From Bin87 sp965204395 (GTDB lineage: Bacteria > Chloroflexota > Dehalococcoidia > Lucifugimonadales > UBA3495): DNA of 64,000 nt. Below are positions 32,101-41,647 of this stretch, piece after piece. The position numbers were made by a program, and so were the translations under genes. Location: the NCBI GenBank assembly GCA_965204395.1, contig OZ241987.1, positions 4,340,001 through 4,404,000 on the forward strand, given 5' to 3'. The first letter of the stretch is position 1, and each line of letters begins with the position of its first letter. The notes under the pieces were generated by a model. It did no database searches, was not told where the DNA came from, and worked only from the letters and a program-made list of their open reading frames with translations.

Positions 32101-34709
32101 GCGAAGTGCCGCGCCAGTTCCTCTCCATTGCGGTCCAACCAAGCCACGTTCAGCGCGATCCGTTCCAGCGCCTGCCGGATGGTGCGCTCGGCGGCGGGCG
32201 TGGGATGGTCCTCAAAGAACGCCGCGACGTCGTCACGCTTCTCATTGGTCGTGAACGAGTTGGTGATGGCGACCAAACGCATCAGTCCGAACCCGCCTCC
32301 GCCGTAGCGCCGGTCGAATTCGTCCCACTGGTCTTTCAAAAACTCCCAGGCCAGGTCGCGACCCCGGGTATTTGCCGCTACCGCCGACACCACGAAAATC
32401 GTGTCCTGTAGTCGCACGTCATCGCTGAGGGAGCGTTCCAGCGTCTCCGTGAGTAGTTCCTCCTGTTGGAAACGGGCCAAGGACATCAGCAACCTGATCT
32501 TTTCCTCATGCAATTCTGCCGACCGTTCCAGTTCCCAGATGCGGTCGTAAACGGCACGATCACCTTCCTGCGCCACCAGGCTGAACACCACGCCGCGCAG
32601 GTCGGGTCTTACGTTGGCGGCATCGACCTGGTAGCTTGCGAAAAGCTCCTGCGCCTGGCCGATCACGGTGGGATCACCATAGACGCCGGCCTGACTGAGC
32701 ACCGTCGAGCGCAATAGGGAGTCCAAATGCCCTTCCCCCGGCCGGGCTTCCCAACCCGAACGCTGGGCGGACGGCGCGAATAGTTCGCGGCCAAATGAGC
32801 GGAACGACTCCAGGTACGGTTCGTCCGCGATCAGTCCCTCGATTTCCCGCAGATTGGTGGCGAGGTCGCTCCACACCGAGGCGTCGATTTCGTTCTGATA
32901 TGCCTCAGCCAGGGTCAGGAACCGGGTGACGGGCAGCAAACCCGCCTTGGCGAGCGCGTAAGCGTCGTTCTGGATGCCCAACCGGTCAGTGGCAGGGAGC
33001 ATTTGGTTCTCAATGACCGGAACCAACCGATCCCAATCCTCATCGGTGTAGTTGACACGATAAAACCCGGTCTGGTCTGGATTGACCTTGAACCAATCCG
33101 GGTCGGACGGAGTGGCAACCGTCACCGTGCCGGTGGCGGCGTTCACCAGCGTTGCGGTCATTCCGGCCCCTTCGGCGGTCACCGTCAGGGGTACGGGCCA
33201 AACCTGTTCCTCGTCGTCGTCCGAGGAGTCGCCCAGCACCGAATCGAAGACGAAGCGTTCCTGCTTCACCTCGAGGGCGAGGCCCCCTTCGGTCGGGGAT
33301 GCCGCCACGTCCAGCACCGGGTATCCCATCTGTCCGGTCCAGCTGCCCATGATGGTATTAACGGGCTGGCCCGATGACTCCTCCAACGCGGTCCAGAGGT
33401 CGGTGGTTCGGGCGTTTTGGTAAGAGTGACGGTTCAGGTACACATTCAGGCCTTCCCGGAACACGCTGGGCGTCAGGAAATGCTCCAACATCCGGAGGAC
33501 GGACCCGCCTTTGCTGTAGCTGATGGCATCGAACAGTTGGCTGACCTCGGCGGGATTCAGCACCTCCTGTTCGATGGGGTGTGAATTTTTCAGCCCGTCC
33601 AGGTTGAACGCCCGGTTGGTGTCCATGTTGACGAATTGGGTCCACATGGACCATTCGGGGAACAGCCAGTCAACGGCCTTGGTGCCGACCCAAGTTGCGA
33701 AACTCTCGTTGAGCCAGAGGTCATCCCACCATTCCATGGTTACCAGGTCGCCGAACCACATATGGGCCATCTCGTGGGCCACGACCTCCGCGACCCTCTG
33801 GCGCGTACCGGCGGAGGAATTCGCGGGGTCCACCAACAAAGCCGTTTCGCGGTAGGTCACGCAGCCCCAGTTTTCCATGGCGCCGGCGGCGAAGTCCGGT
33901 ATGGCCAGGTGGTCCAACTTGGGCAACGGATAAGGGATTCCGAAATAATCGTTGAAGAACGAGAGCAGTTTTACAGAGGTATCCAGGGCGAACTGCCCCT
34001 GCTCCTCTTTGCCACGCGTCATCCAGATGCCCACCAACGTACCGTCGGCGGCCTCTTTTTCGATGTGAGTCAGGTCGCCGATGACGAACGCCAACAGGTA
34101 GGTTGACATGATTGGCGTGGTGTCAAATTTTACGGTCTTGGTCCCGACCGTTGGCCCCGGGCCCTCTTCGATGATGGGAGTGTTGGACACCGCCGCCATA
34201 TCTTCGGGAACATTCAGAGTGGCCTGGAACGTAGCTTTGACCGCCGGCTCATCCCAGCACGGCAACGCTCGCCGAGCATCGGTCGCTTCAAACTGCGTGG
34301 TGGCAAGGTACGCAGTTTCGCCTTCGGGGTTAGTGTATTGGCTGCGATAGAACCCTCGAAGCTTGTCGTTCAACTCACCCGTGTATTTCATGCGCAGGTG
34401 ATGATCGCCGACCACTCCTTCGGTTGAGGCCGCGCCAATGCTGATGGTGGCGGTCTCGGCGTCCGCGTTGTAAGAAACGCCAGATGCTTCTTGCGTGTGC
34501 TCCCCGGCGCCATCAGTCCAGCCAAGCGATGCCGAATGGATCTCGATTTCCGAGCAATTCAACAGGATTTCGGTGGTGCCGGGCTCCATGCGGACCGTTA
34601 TGTCCACCTCGCCGGCGAACGTGAAGTCTTCAAAATTGGGGGTCAGTGTCAGGTCGTAGTGAACGGGACGAACGTTGTCTGGAAGGACGACGGCTTCGGC
34701 GGACGGCAT
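32097..34709 (-). CDS. M1-family zinc aminopeptidase (PepN-like)
   Basis: A cytosolic metallo-aminopeptidase that trims N-terminal residues. GAMEN exopeptidase motif at residues 276-280, zinc motif HEMAH at 312-316, third zinc ligand E335 in LNESFATW. The N-terminal beta-domain (NVRPVHYDLTLTPN) and a long C-terminal alpha-helical ERAP1-like domain (NYTDEDWDRLVP onwards) complete the 870 residues, the normal family length. GGAGG precedes the ATG. Single gene; its promoter must lie in the 34710-34800 stretch. Confidence 0.93.
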   Translation of the reverse strand: MPSAEAVVLPDNVRPVHYDLTLTPNFEDFTFAGEVDITVRMEPGTTEILLNCSEIEIHSASLGWTDGAGEHTQEASGVSYNADAETATISIGAASTEGVVGDHHLRMKYTGELNDKLRGFYRSQYTNPEGETAYLATTQFEATDARRALPCWDEPAVKATFQATLNVPEDMAAVSNTPIIEEGPGPTVGTKTVKFDTTPIMSTYLLAFVIGDLTHIEKEAADGTLVGIWMTRGKEEQGQFALDTSVKLLSFFNDYFGIPYPLPKLDHLAIPDFAAGAMENWGCVTYRETALLVDPANSSAGTRQRVAEVVAHEMAHMWFGDLVTMEWWDDLWLNESFATWVGTKAVDWLFPEWSMWTQFVNMDTNRAFNLDGLKNSHPIEQEVLNPAEVSQLFDAISYSKGGSVLRMLEHFLTPSVFREGLNVYLNRHSYQNARTTDLWTALEESSGQPVNTIMGSWTGQMGYPVLDVAASPTEGGLALEVKQERFVFDSVLGDSSDDDEEQVWPVPLTVTAEGAGMTATLVNAATGTVTVATPSDPDWFKVNPDQTGFYRVNYTDEDWDRLVPVIENQMLPATDRLGIQNDAYALAKAGLLPVTRFLTLAEAYQNEIDASVWSDLATNLREIEGLIADEPYLESFRSFGRELFAPSAQRSGWEARPGEGHLDSLLRSTVLSQAGVYGDPTVIGQAQELFASYQVDAANVRPDLRGVVFSLVAQEGDRAVYDRIWELERSAELHEEKIRLLMSLARFQQEELLTETLERSLSDDVRLQDTIFVVSAVAANTRGRDLAWEFLKDQWDEFDRRYGGGGFGLMRLVAITNSFTTNEKRDDVAAFFEDHPTPAAERTIRQALERIALNVAWLDRNGEELARHFA

Positions 34710-34795
34710 CTAAATTTCCTCCGGGATTTCTCCACAAAATGGGGTACGGCGTCAGTCTATCACACCGATTGTACCGCCCTAAAAAACACACTAAT

Positions 34796-34837
34796 TTATG
34801 CGCATAATACGCACAAATCCTATGTCTCTTGTGCGTA
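34796..34837. promoter_or_regulatory. Palindrome plus 9-bp dyad between two divergent genes
   Basis: A perfect 12-bp palindrome TTATGCGCATAA (34796-34807) is followed directly by TACGCACAA (34808-34816) and its exact inverse TTGTGCGTA (34829-34837) with a 12-base spacer. Both lie in an AT-rich 263-bp gap between the leftward aminopeptidase and the rightward antiporter genes. Shape suggests an operator or a hairpin; no regulator is nearby. Confidence 0.45.
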
Positions 34838-34972
34838 GCCCTTCATTGGGGAATAATATGCGCCGCCCGCATTTGTCGGTCGTGCGTGCTTTCATGTCGC
34901 AAAGTGCCGTACGTTCTGGGTGAAAATGCTGACCATTCCAATTCAGACCGGCTTTTCCAAGCATTAATCTAA

Positions 34973-36613
34973 ATGAACCACGAAGCGTTATTGTCACTGG
35001 GTCTGCTGGTCATAGGTACCAAGCTGGCCGAGGGGATATTCCGGCGACTGAGACTCAACGCGATTGTGGCTTATGCCGCGGCTGGGATTTTGCTGGGGCC
35101 GGTGCTGAATCTGTCGGGAATCTGGCACATCGAATCCAGTGGGCACCTCGAGTTACTTTTGACGCTGGGGGTGTTCATTTTCTTTTTCCTGATTGGCCTG
35201 GATGAAATAGACATTTCCAGTTTCATGGCGACCCTGAGGGGCCATTATTTCGTTACAGCCATACTTTCGGTGATCTTCTCCCTGGGTATTGCGATGCTCG
35301 TGACCACCGACTTGGTGTTCGATTTCGGACTGAGCCTGAATTTCACCGAAGCGCTGGCCCTGGCCGGCGTTTTGTCGATGACCAGCCTGGGGATCGTCGC
35401 CAAGGTTCTGGCCGACGATGGGCGGCTCCGAGAGCCGGTGGGTTTGCAGATCTTCACCGTGGTGGTCATCGCCGAATTGATCACGCTATTGGTGATCGGG
35501 TTCAGCATCGGTGAACACTCGCACGAGTTGTCGGTGGTAGGGCTGTTGATCCTGTTGGGGAAGATCGTGGCTTTCGCAGTGGTGGGTTGGGTCTTGTCAT
35601 CCAAGGTTCTGCCACCCCTGGTTTCGCTGCTGCAACGCGTGATTCAAGTGCCCCAACTGTCATTGGGACTGCTCATAGGGATCTTGTTTCTGATGGTGTT
35701 CGGGGCCGAGTTGATGGGTCTCCACGGCTCACTGGGCGCGCTGTTGTTCGGCGCGTCTTTGTCCGGGCTGTCCTATCAGGCGCGACGAGAGATTTTGCCG
35801 GGGCTAAGGAGCGTAGCGGAGGGGTTCTTCGTCCCACTGTTCTTCGCATCCGCAGGTCTGCACTTCAGCTTTTCGTTCGTGACGCTGAACCCGTGGACCA
35901 TGTTGGCCCTGGCGCTGGTCCCGTTCGTTGGCAACTTCATTGGGGCATTTATTGGGGCTTACGTTGCCCGGCTGACGGTTCCCTACGCCGTCGCATCGGG
36001 CCTCATGGGCAAGGGAGTCGCCGAAATCGCGCTCCTGCTCGTGCTATGGGAGACCGGCACCATCGACGAGGTAGTTTTCTCATTCCTGGTGCTGGTCATG
36101 TTCTGCTACATCCTGTTCATGCCGCCCGTGATCAGCTTCGCGGTCAACCGGGCCAGCCGCAAGCCTGACCTGCCGACCAGCTTGGACGACATCCCCGCCG
36201 GAGTCATTGGCTTCGCGCTGGAGGACATTACCGTTGACGATATCCTGGACCGATCCCGCAATCACCCTGACCCTGACGTGACGGTGCGCGAATTCACCGA
36301 ACGGTGGTTAGTGCCCTACCAGCACGATTACGTGGTGGCCGACAAGGACGCTTTCGTTGGCGTGGTGTCGTTGGAGATGCTCCGGTATTTGCCCAAGGGA
36401 GCTTGGGGCAGCACACCACTGGGCGATGTCCTGCGCAGGGATGCGCCCCTGGCGGTTCCGGATGACCACGTTGAAGACGTCCTGCACCGCATGTCCGAGA
36501 ATTCCGTTTCGGTGATTCCGATTGTCGAAAAGGACAGCGAGCGGTTTCTGGGCGCCGTAACCAGCAACGACATCGTCGAATTGATGACGCTTGAGGCGAC
36601 CGGCGCCCACTGA
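34973..36613 (+). CDS. CPA2-type cation/proton antiporter with CBS domains
   Basis: An integral membrane exchanger, K+ or Na+ for H+. About 12 hydrophobic helices fill residues 1-390 (KLAEGIFRRLRLNAIVAYAAAGILLGP at the start and PLFFASAGLHFSF near 290 are typical of the KefB/CPA2 family). The C-terminal ~140 residues hold a CBS pair (VVADKDAFVGVVSLEMLRYLP and SVIPIVEKDSERFLGAVTSNDIVELM), probably sensing nucleotides. There is no RCK/TrkA-N domain. The start is the first Met of the homologous region; Shine-Dalgarno is weak. Total length 546. Confidence 0.87.
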   Translation: MNHEALLSLGLLVIGTKLAEGIFRRLRLNAIVAYAAAGILLGPVLNLSGIWHIESSGHLELLLTLGVFIFFFLIGLDEIDISSFMATLRGHYFVTAILSVIFSLGIAMLVTTDLVFDFGLSLNFTEALALAGVLSMTSLGIVAKVLADDGRLREPVGLQIFTVVVIAELITLLVIGFSIGEHSHELSVVGLLILLGKIVAFAVVGWVLSSKVLPPLVSLLQRVIQVPQLSLGLLIGILFLMVFGAELMGLHGSLGALLFGASLSGLSYQARREILPGLRSVAEGFFVPLFFASAGLHFSFSFVTLNPWTMLALALVPFVGNFIGAFIGAYVARLTVPYAVASGLMGKGVAEIALLLVLWETGTIDEVVFSFLVLVMFCYILFMPPVISFAVNRASRKPDLPTSLDDIPAGVIGFALEDITVDDILDRSRNHPDPDVTVREFTERWLVPYQHDYVVADKDAFVGVVSLEMLRYLPKGAWGSTPLGDVLRRDAPLAVPDDHVEDVLHRMSENSVSVIPIVEKDSERFLGAVTSNDIVELMTLEATGAH

Positions 36614-36633
36614 AATCGCCGCTGGGCGCGCAA

Positions 36634-36642
36634 TGCTATAAT
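36634..36642 (+). promoter_or_regulatory. Extended -10 element before leuC
   Basis: TATAAT at 36637-36642 preceded by TGC, 64 bp before the leuC start. The -35 region is poor. Confidence 0.5.
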
Positions 36643-36705
36643 ACCCGCGCCGTATTGTGATTTCCGGGTACGCCGTTGCGTGCATCGAGCTTGAGGAGGA
36701 TTAAA

Positions 36706-38109
36706 TTGGCCGCCCGAACCATGTTCGAAAAAATTTGGGATGCCCACGTGGTACACGAGGAACCGGGGCAGCCCTCTCTCATTTATATCGACCTGCACCT
36801 AGTGCACGAGGTCACCTCGCCGCAGGCGTTCGACGGCCTGCGCATGGCCGGACGCAAGGTTCGTCGGCCCGACCTAACGGTGGCCACCGCCGACCACAAC
36901 ACCCCCACCTGGGAGTTGACCAGGCCCATCGAAGACCAGATTTCCAAGGCTCAGTTGGACGCATTGGACCGCAACGCCGCTGAGTTTGAGTTGCCGTTCT
37001 ACTACGACCGTTTTAGCGAGAACCAGGGCATCGTCCACGTGATAGGGCCCGATCTGGGTTACACGCTGCCCGGCAAAACCGTGGTGTGCGGGGACAGCCA
37101 TACCTCCACGCACGGGGCCCTGGGATGCTTCGCCGTGGGTATCGGCACCTCTGAAGTTGAGCACGTGCTGGCTACCCAGACGCTCCGCCAGTTCAAGCCC
37201 CGCACGATGGAAGTGCGCGTCGATGGCGAGTTGCCCAACGGCGTCACCGCCAAGGACGTCATTCTGGGCATCATTGGGCACATGGGCGTCAACGGCGGCA
37301 CCGGTCACGTGATCGAATACACGGGCGAGGCCATCCGCGGCCTGTCCATGGACGGACGCATGACAGTATGCAACATGAGCATCGAAGGCGGCGCACGCGC
37401 TGGCATGATCGCTCCCGACGACACGACCTTCGACTATGTCCGCACTCGGCCGTACGCCCCCAAGGGAGCGGAACTTGAGGCCATGATTGAAGAGTGGAGG
37501 GGGTTGGGCACCGACGCCGGCGCGTCTTACGATCGGACCATCGTCATCAACGCCAACGATCTGGCTCCCTTCGTAACATGGGGCACCAAGCCTGACATGG
37601 TGGCACAGATTACCGACCGCGTACCAGACCCGGCATCGTTCGAGACCACTGCCGAACGTGAAGCCGCCGAGCGAGCTTTGGAGTACATGGGACTGGAGCC
37701 TAACCAGCGCATCGAGGACATCAGGATCGACCGCGTTTTCCTGGGCGCGTGCACCAATGCCCGCATTGACGACCTGCGTGCCGCCGCCAACGTGATCAGA
37801 GGACGCCAGGTCAGTTCCGACGTCTACGCCATGGTCGTCCCGGGTTCGGCCCGCGTGAAGGCAGAGGCAGAGGCGGAGGGCCTTGACCAGGTGTTCAAGG
37901 ACGCTGGATTCGACTGGCGTGTCGCGGGTTGCTCGATGTGCCTGGGCATGAACCCTGACATCCTGGATCCCGGCCAGCGTTGCGCGTCCACCTCCAACCG
38001 CAACTTCGAGGGTCGCCAGGGCAAGGGCGGGCGCACGCATCTGGTCAGCCCCGAAATGGCCGCGGCCGCCGCCATCGCCGGGCACTTCGTGGACGTGCGC
38101 GACTTCTAA
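36706..38109 (+). CDS. leuC: 3-isopropylmalate dehydratase large subunit
   Basis: With LeuD isomerises 2- to 3-isopropylmalate in leucine synthesis, using a [4Fe-4S] cluster. Aconitase-fold motifs: CGDSHTSTHGALGCFAVGIGTSEVEHVLATQ near residue 130, and cluster cysteines in FLGACTNARIDDL and VAGCSMCLGMN. The product is 467 residues, as expected for LeuC. TTG 36706 is chosen because GAGGAGGA ends at 36700, five bases before it; the first ATG would be 36721. leuD follows 68 bp later. Confidence 0.95.
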   Translation: MAARTMFEKIWDAHVVHEEPGQPSLIYIDLHLVHEVTSPQAFDGLRMAGRKVRRPDLTVATADHNTPTWELTRPIEDQISKAQLDALDRNAAEFELPFYYDRFSENQGIVHVIGPDLGYTLPGKTVVCGDSHTSTHGALGCFAVGIGTSEVEHVLATQTLRQFKPRTMEVRVDGELPNGVTAKDVILGIIGHMGVNGGTGHVIEYTGEAIRGLSMDGRMTVCNMSIEGGARAGMIAPDDTTFDYVRTRPYAPKGAELEAMIEEWRGLGTDAGASYDRTIVINANDLAPFVTWGTKPDMVAQITDRVPDPASFETTAEREAAERALEYMGLEPNQRIEDIRIDRVFLGACTNARIDDLRAAANVIRGRQVSSDVYAMVVPGSARVKAEAEAEGLDQVFKDAGFDWRVAGCSMCLGMNPDILDPGQRCASTSNRNFEGRQGKGGRTHLVSPEMAAAAAIAGHFVDVRDF

Positions 38110-38177
38110 CCCGAAACTGTCGTCAACGACGAGCGTGGCTGGGCCGCCTCGACGTTACCAACACCCGAGGAAATCAA

Positions 38178-38768
38178 ATGGAACCTTTTGTCAAACTTGA
38201 AGGCGTGGTCGCGCCCCTGGACGCGGTCAACGTCGACACCGACATGATCATCCCCGCCGTGTACCTCAAGAGCATCGAGCGAACCGGCTTCGGCAAGAAC
38301 CTGTTCGACCGCTACCGATACAATGAGGACGGGTCGGAAAATCCCGACTTCATGCTCAACCAGGACGCATACCGGAACGCCAAGATTCTGGTGTCCGGCC
38401 CCAACTTCGGCTGCGGTTCATCCCGCGAGCATGCCCCGTGGGCTCTGGACGACTACGGCATCCGTTGCGTGATTGCACCGAGCTTTGCGGACATTTTCTT
38501 CAACAACTGCTTCAAGAACGGCCTGTTGCCGCTCATCCTGCCGGAGGAAGACGTTCGCCGGATCATCGACAGGTCCAAGGACAACCCAGGATTCCAGCTT
38601 ACAGTCGATCTGGAAGCTCAGCAGGTCCGCGACGCCGACGAGGAAATCGTGGTGGACTTTGAGGTGGAAGAGTTCCGGCGCTACTGCCTATTAAACGGCT
38701 TGGACGATATCGGCCTTACCCTCCAGCACGAGGACGCGATATCCGCCTTCGAGGCGCGCCAAAGCTGA
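38178..38768 (+). CDS. leuD: 3-isopropylmalate dehydratase small subunit
   Basis: Swivel domain partner of LeuC. Diagnostic: VAPLDAVNVDTDMIIPAVYLKSIERTGFGKNLF near residue 10, GPNFGCGSSREHAPWAL near 75, and APSFADIFFNNCFKNGLLP near 104. The length is 196. ATG 38178 is set by GAGG just upstream; the longer frame upstream overlaps leuC and has no homology. The unit ends in a strong terminator. leuA/leuB are not present. Confidence 0.95.
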   Translation: MEPFVKLEGVVAPLDAVNVDTDMIIPAVYLKSIERTGFGKNLFDRYRYNEDGSENPDFMLNQDAYRNAKILVSGPNFGCGSSREHAPWALDDYGIRCVIAPSFADIFFNNCFKNGLLPLILPEEDVRRIIDRSKDNPGFQLTVDLEAQQVRDADEEIVVDFEVEEFRRYCLLNGLDDIGLTLQHEDAISAFEARQS

Positions 38769-38796
38769 ACCAGCGAACCAACGAACCGAAACGGCG

Positions 38797-38828
38797 ACGC
38801 CCCGGCGATCATGTCGGGGCGTTTTTTT
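38797..38828 (+). terminator. Terminator after leuCD
   Basis: ACGCCCCG (38797-38804) and CGGGGCGT (38815-38822) pair perfectly, followed by a run of Ts to 38828. Confidence 0.9.
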
Positions 38829-38845
38829 AGCGCAATCCAACGCTG

Positions 38846-40198
38846 TTATTCGCCGATCCCGAACCAGTCGCGGACCCGTTCGGCGTAATTGACGTCGTAT
38901 CGCTGCATGCGACCCTGCCGCACCTGCTCGTCAAGGGATGGCCGTCGGACGCCGCGAGGTGACAATGGGGCATACCCGATGATGTTTGCCTCCTCCAACG
39001 CTGCGATTTCGTCCTCGGTTTTCCCAAGCAGGCCCGCCAGGATTTCCCGGTTGTGCTGGCCCATGACCGGCGCCGCTTTGGGAACGTCTGCCGGCGTTTC
39101 CGACAACTTCCACGGTCGGCCGGCGTAAGGGAGCGGGGGCATGCCCGTGTTCGGATGGTGTTCAACCACCTCGTAGAATCGGCGCTCTTTGAGGTGGTCG
39201 TTGAACAGGAGGTCCTCGCTGTCCAACACCGCGCCGGCTGCGACCCCCTCGGACTGCAATTTTGCCATCAGTTCCTGGTTGTCATGGCTGCGGGTCTCGA
39301 ACCCCAGCATCTTGTCTAATTCGTCGCGGTGCCGGATCCGCAACAGGCCGTCGCTGTACCGATCATCGGCAGCCCAATCGGGTCGATTCATCACCCGACA
39401 CAAGGCATACCAGGCCTCGTCGCTGTCGATGGCGATGGCGATCCAACGATCATCGCCGACGCATGGGTAGCAGCCGTGCGGGGACATCGCCGGGTCCTCG
39501 TTACCTAGCCGCTGCTTGATCCTGCCGTTCACCGTCCAATCCAGCAGCGCCTCGGGAATGGTCGCGCTGCACGTCTGCGTCTGGGATACGTCTATGAACT
39601 GGCCTTGGCCGGTATTCAACCGGTGCATTAACGCCAGCATCACCGCGGCAACGGTGTGTTCGCCCGCTGTATAGTCCGTGTACGGAATTTCGGACATGAC
39701 CGGCCCGCCGCCCTTGTAACCCGTCATGTAGGCAAGGCCGGCGGCGCCCTCCGTGGCCGGCCCGGTGGCACCGAAGTTGGACCACGGGCCATCAAACCCG
39801 TAGCCGGTGGACGATACCATGATGATGTCGGGTCGGAACTTGCGCAGATCATCGTACTCCAAGCCGAAATTCTTGATGACCCGAGGAGTGAAATTCTCAG
39901 CGAACACGTCCGCGACGGTGATCAGGTCGCGCAACACCGACCGTCCCTCGTCGCGGCTCAAGTCAAGAGTCAATCCCAGCTTGTTGCGGTTCTGCTCGTA
40001 GAAATTCGCTCCGCGATTCCAGAACTCGCCCTCCACGTCGTTGTGGTACAGCGAGTCAGTCCGGTAGCTCTCCAGACGTTGCACAGATTCCAGGCGAATG
40101 ACCTCAGCGCCCATGTCCGCCAGCCACTTCATCGCCGACGGGATGGCGATCAACTGCCCCATCTCGACGATGCGCACTCCCTGCAACGGTCCGGCCAT
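38846..40198 (-). CDS. Family III CoA-transferase (subunit with catalytic Asp)
   Basis: A 450-residue CaiB/BaiF protein: LQGVRIVEMGQLIAIPSAMKWLADMGAEVIR start, then ENFTPRVIKNFGL and GATGPATEGAAGL. The catalytic Asp position is D175 in IPYTDYTAG. A long C-terminal part (residues 300-450) carries the usual small-domain segments (PYAGRPWKLSETPADVPKAAPVMGQHN). Its start is 2 bp from the stop of the next CoA-transferase gene upstream, so the two are translated together. Probably the catalytic half of a heterodimer; substrate unknown (SmtAB- or BbsEF-like pairs are formal parallels). Confidence 0.88.
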   Translation of the reverse strand: MAGPLQGVRIVEMGQLIAIPSAMKWLADMGAEVIRLESVQRLESYRTDSLYHNDVEGEFWNRGANFYEQNRNKLGLTLDLSRDEGRSVLRDLITVADVFAENFTPRVIKNFGLEYDDLRKFRPDIIMVSSTGYGFDGPWSNFGATGPATEGAAGLAYMTGYKGGGPVMSEIPYTDYTAGEHTVAAVMLALMHRLNTGQGQFIDVSQTQTCSATIPEALLDWTVNGRIKQRLGNEDPAMSPHGCYPCVGDDRWIAIAIDSDEAWYALCRVMNRPDWAADDRYSDGLLRIRHRDELDKMLGFETRSHDNQELMAKLQSEGVAAGAVLDSEDLLFNDHLKERRFYEVVEHHPNTGMPPLPYAGRPWKLSETPADVPKAAPVMGQHNREILAGLLGKTEDEIAALEEANIIGYAPLSPRGVRRPSLDEQVRQGRMQRYDVNYAERVRDWFGIGE

Positions 40199-40199
40199 G

Positions 40200-41399
40200 T
40201 CAGATCACCTCCGATGCAGTCAGGTATGCCAGGTGCTGGGTGTCGTACCCCAACGCTCCCAGCACCTCGGCGTTGTGTTCACCAAGGGTGGGAGCGGTGG
40301 AGTTGACCGCCCACGGTGAACCGTTCATCAGGAACGGCGCCCCTGGGAAGGTTATTTCGCCGAGGTCGTCGTGCTCTACAGGTACGTAGTAACCGCGCGC
40401 CTGAATTTGTGGGTTCTCCAGCGTCTCCGGCGGTGAATCGATCACGCCGTAGATAAATCTTTTTTGGTGGGCCGCGTAGAAGATGTCCTGTTTCTGCTTG
40501 GTGGCAAAGATCTGGTCCAGGATTTCGCCCAGCGCTTCCGCGTTCTCCAGCCTGGCGGACGCGTTATCGAACCGCGGGTCGTCCAGCTCCGGGGCGTCCA
40601 GAAAGTCCACCAGTATTTGCCAGTCCAGCGATGCGCCGATTCCGGGATTGGGCAGCACGTAGCCATCGGAGACGGCCCGTAGCCTCGTCAGATCGCCGGT
40701 GTGGTTGGGTTGCCGGCGACGTACCGCGCCGACGTAGGTGTAGTTGTTGGTCACGTCCCGCAGCGCCGATGCAATGCTCTCCTGGATGGACACGTCCACC
40801 CGCTGCCCTTCTCCAGTGAGGCGTTGGTGATAGAGCGCCATCAGAGTCGCCGACGCCAGGTTGGTGCCGGCCTTGAACTGGGCCTGATGCATCGCGTGCT
40901 TCAACGGTTCGCGGTCGTACGCGCCGAAAATGTACATCAACCCGCCCAGCGCGTACGCGACGATTTCGGCGGCCTTGTAGTCGCGCCACGGCCCGGTCTG
41001 ACCGAAGTTCGACACCGAGGCCACCACGAGCCGAGGGTTATGTGCGCGCAGCGTCTCGGGACCCAGACCCAGCGACGGCATCACGCGTGGCGCGAAGTTC
41101 TCGACCAACACGTCAGCGTCGGACAACAAGTCCATGAGGATGGCGCGTCCCTCAGCGGACTTGAGATTCAGCGTGATGCTGCGTTTGTTGGTGTTCAGGT
41201 ACAGGAACGGCAGGCTTTTTTCGTGATGAGGCTCGTCGTGGAAGAACGGCGGCAACCGGCGCGCCGGATCACCTCCCGGTCGTTCGACCTTCAACACGTC
41301 GGCCCCGAAATCGGCCAACAACTTGGTCGCGTATGGGCCGGCGATGTGGTGCGTCAGGTCAATCACCTTGACGCCGGCCAAAGCTCCGTTGGTCAACAT
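40200..41399 (-). CDS. Family III CoA-transferase (subunit lacking the catalytic Asp)
   Basis: A 399-residue CaiB/BaiF protein: LAGVKVIDLTHHIAGPYATKLLADFGADVLKVERPGGD start and VENFAPRVMPSLGLG near 100. At the catalytic position the partner has D175 in TDYTAG, while this one has Gln (about Q174, in HQAQFKAGTN). That suggests a structural or substrate-binding subunit. It is the upstream gene of the leftward pair. The closeness of the two starts and stops supports a heterodimer. Confidence 0.85.
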   Translation of the reverse strand: MLTNGALAGVKVIDLTHHIAGPYATKLLADFGADVLKVERPGGDPARRLPPFFHDEPHHEKSLPFLYLNTNKRSITLNLKSAEGRAILMDLLSDADVLVENFAPRVMPSLGLGPETLRAHNPRLVVASVSNFGQTGPWRDYKAAEIVAYALGGLMYIFGAYDREPLKHAMHQAQFKAGTNLASATLMALYHQRLTGEGQRVDVSIQESIASALRDVTNNYTYVGAVRRRQPNHTGDLTRLRAVSDGYVLPNPGIGASLDWQILVDFLDAPELDDPRFDNASARLENAEALGEILDQIFATKQKQDIFYAAHQKRFIYGVIDSPPETLENPQIQARGYYVPVEHDDLGEITFPGAPFLMNGSPWAVNSTAPTLGEHNAEVLGALGYDTQHLAYLTASEVI

Positions 41400-41571
41400 C
41401 CAACTCCCATCGAGATTTGCGCAGCCATTCTAGCCCCAGAACCCGGCAGGCACAACGCGATCCGATTGGAGAGCACTGTCTTGAACAAAACCTACGATGG
41501 ACAAAGGCGTCGTGAATGACCGACGCCGGTGTCGCACGGGTGGGGAGCATCCCGATGGATTCGCTGAGCGA

Positions 41572-41580
41572 TGCTATACT
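41572..41580 (+). promoter_or_regulatory. Extended -10 element before the ThDP-enzyme gene
   Basis: TGC followed by TATACT (41575-41580), 67 bp before the start at 41648. A GTG start with TAGAGG upstream follows. Confidence 0.45.
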
Positions 41581-41647
41581 TTGCGGCAAATGAGCGCTGA
41601 CGGCGATGATTGCCGGCACGGCGCTTTAACCGAGTAGAGGTTTTATC

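Noticed and set aside
36874..38085. A 403-codon minus-strand frame opposite leuC
   Set aside because: Antisense shadow of leuC with no domain signature.
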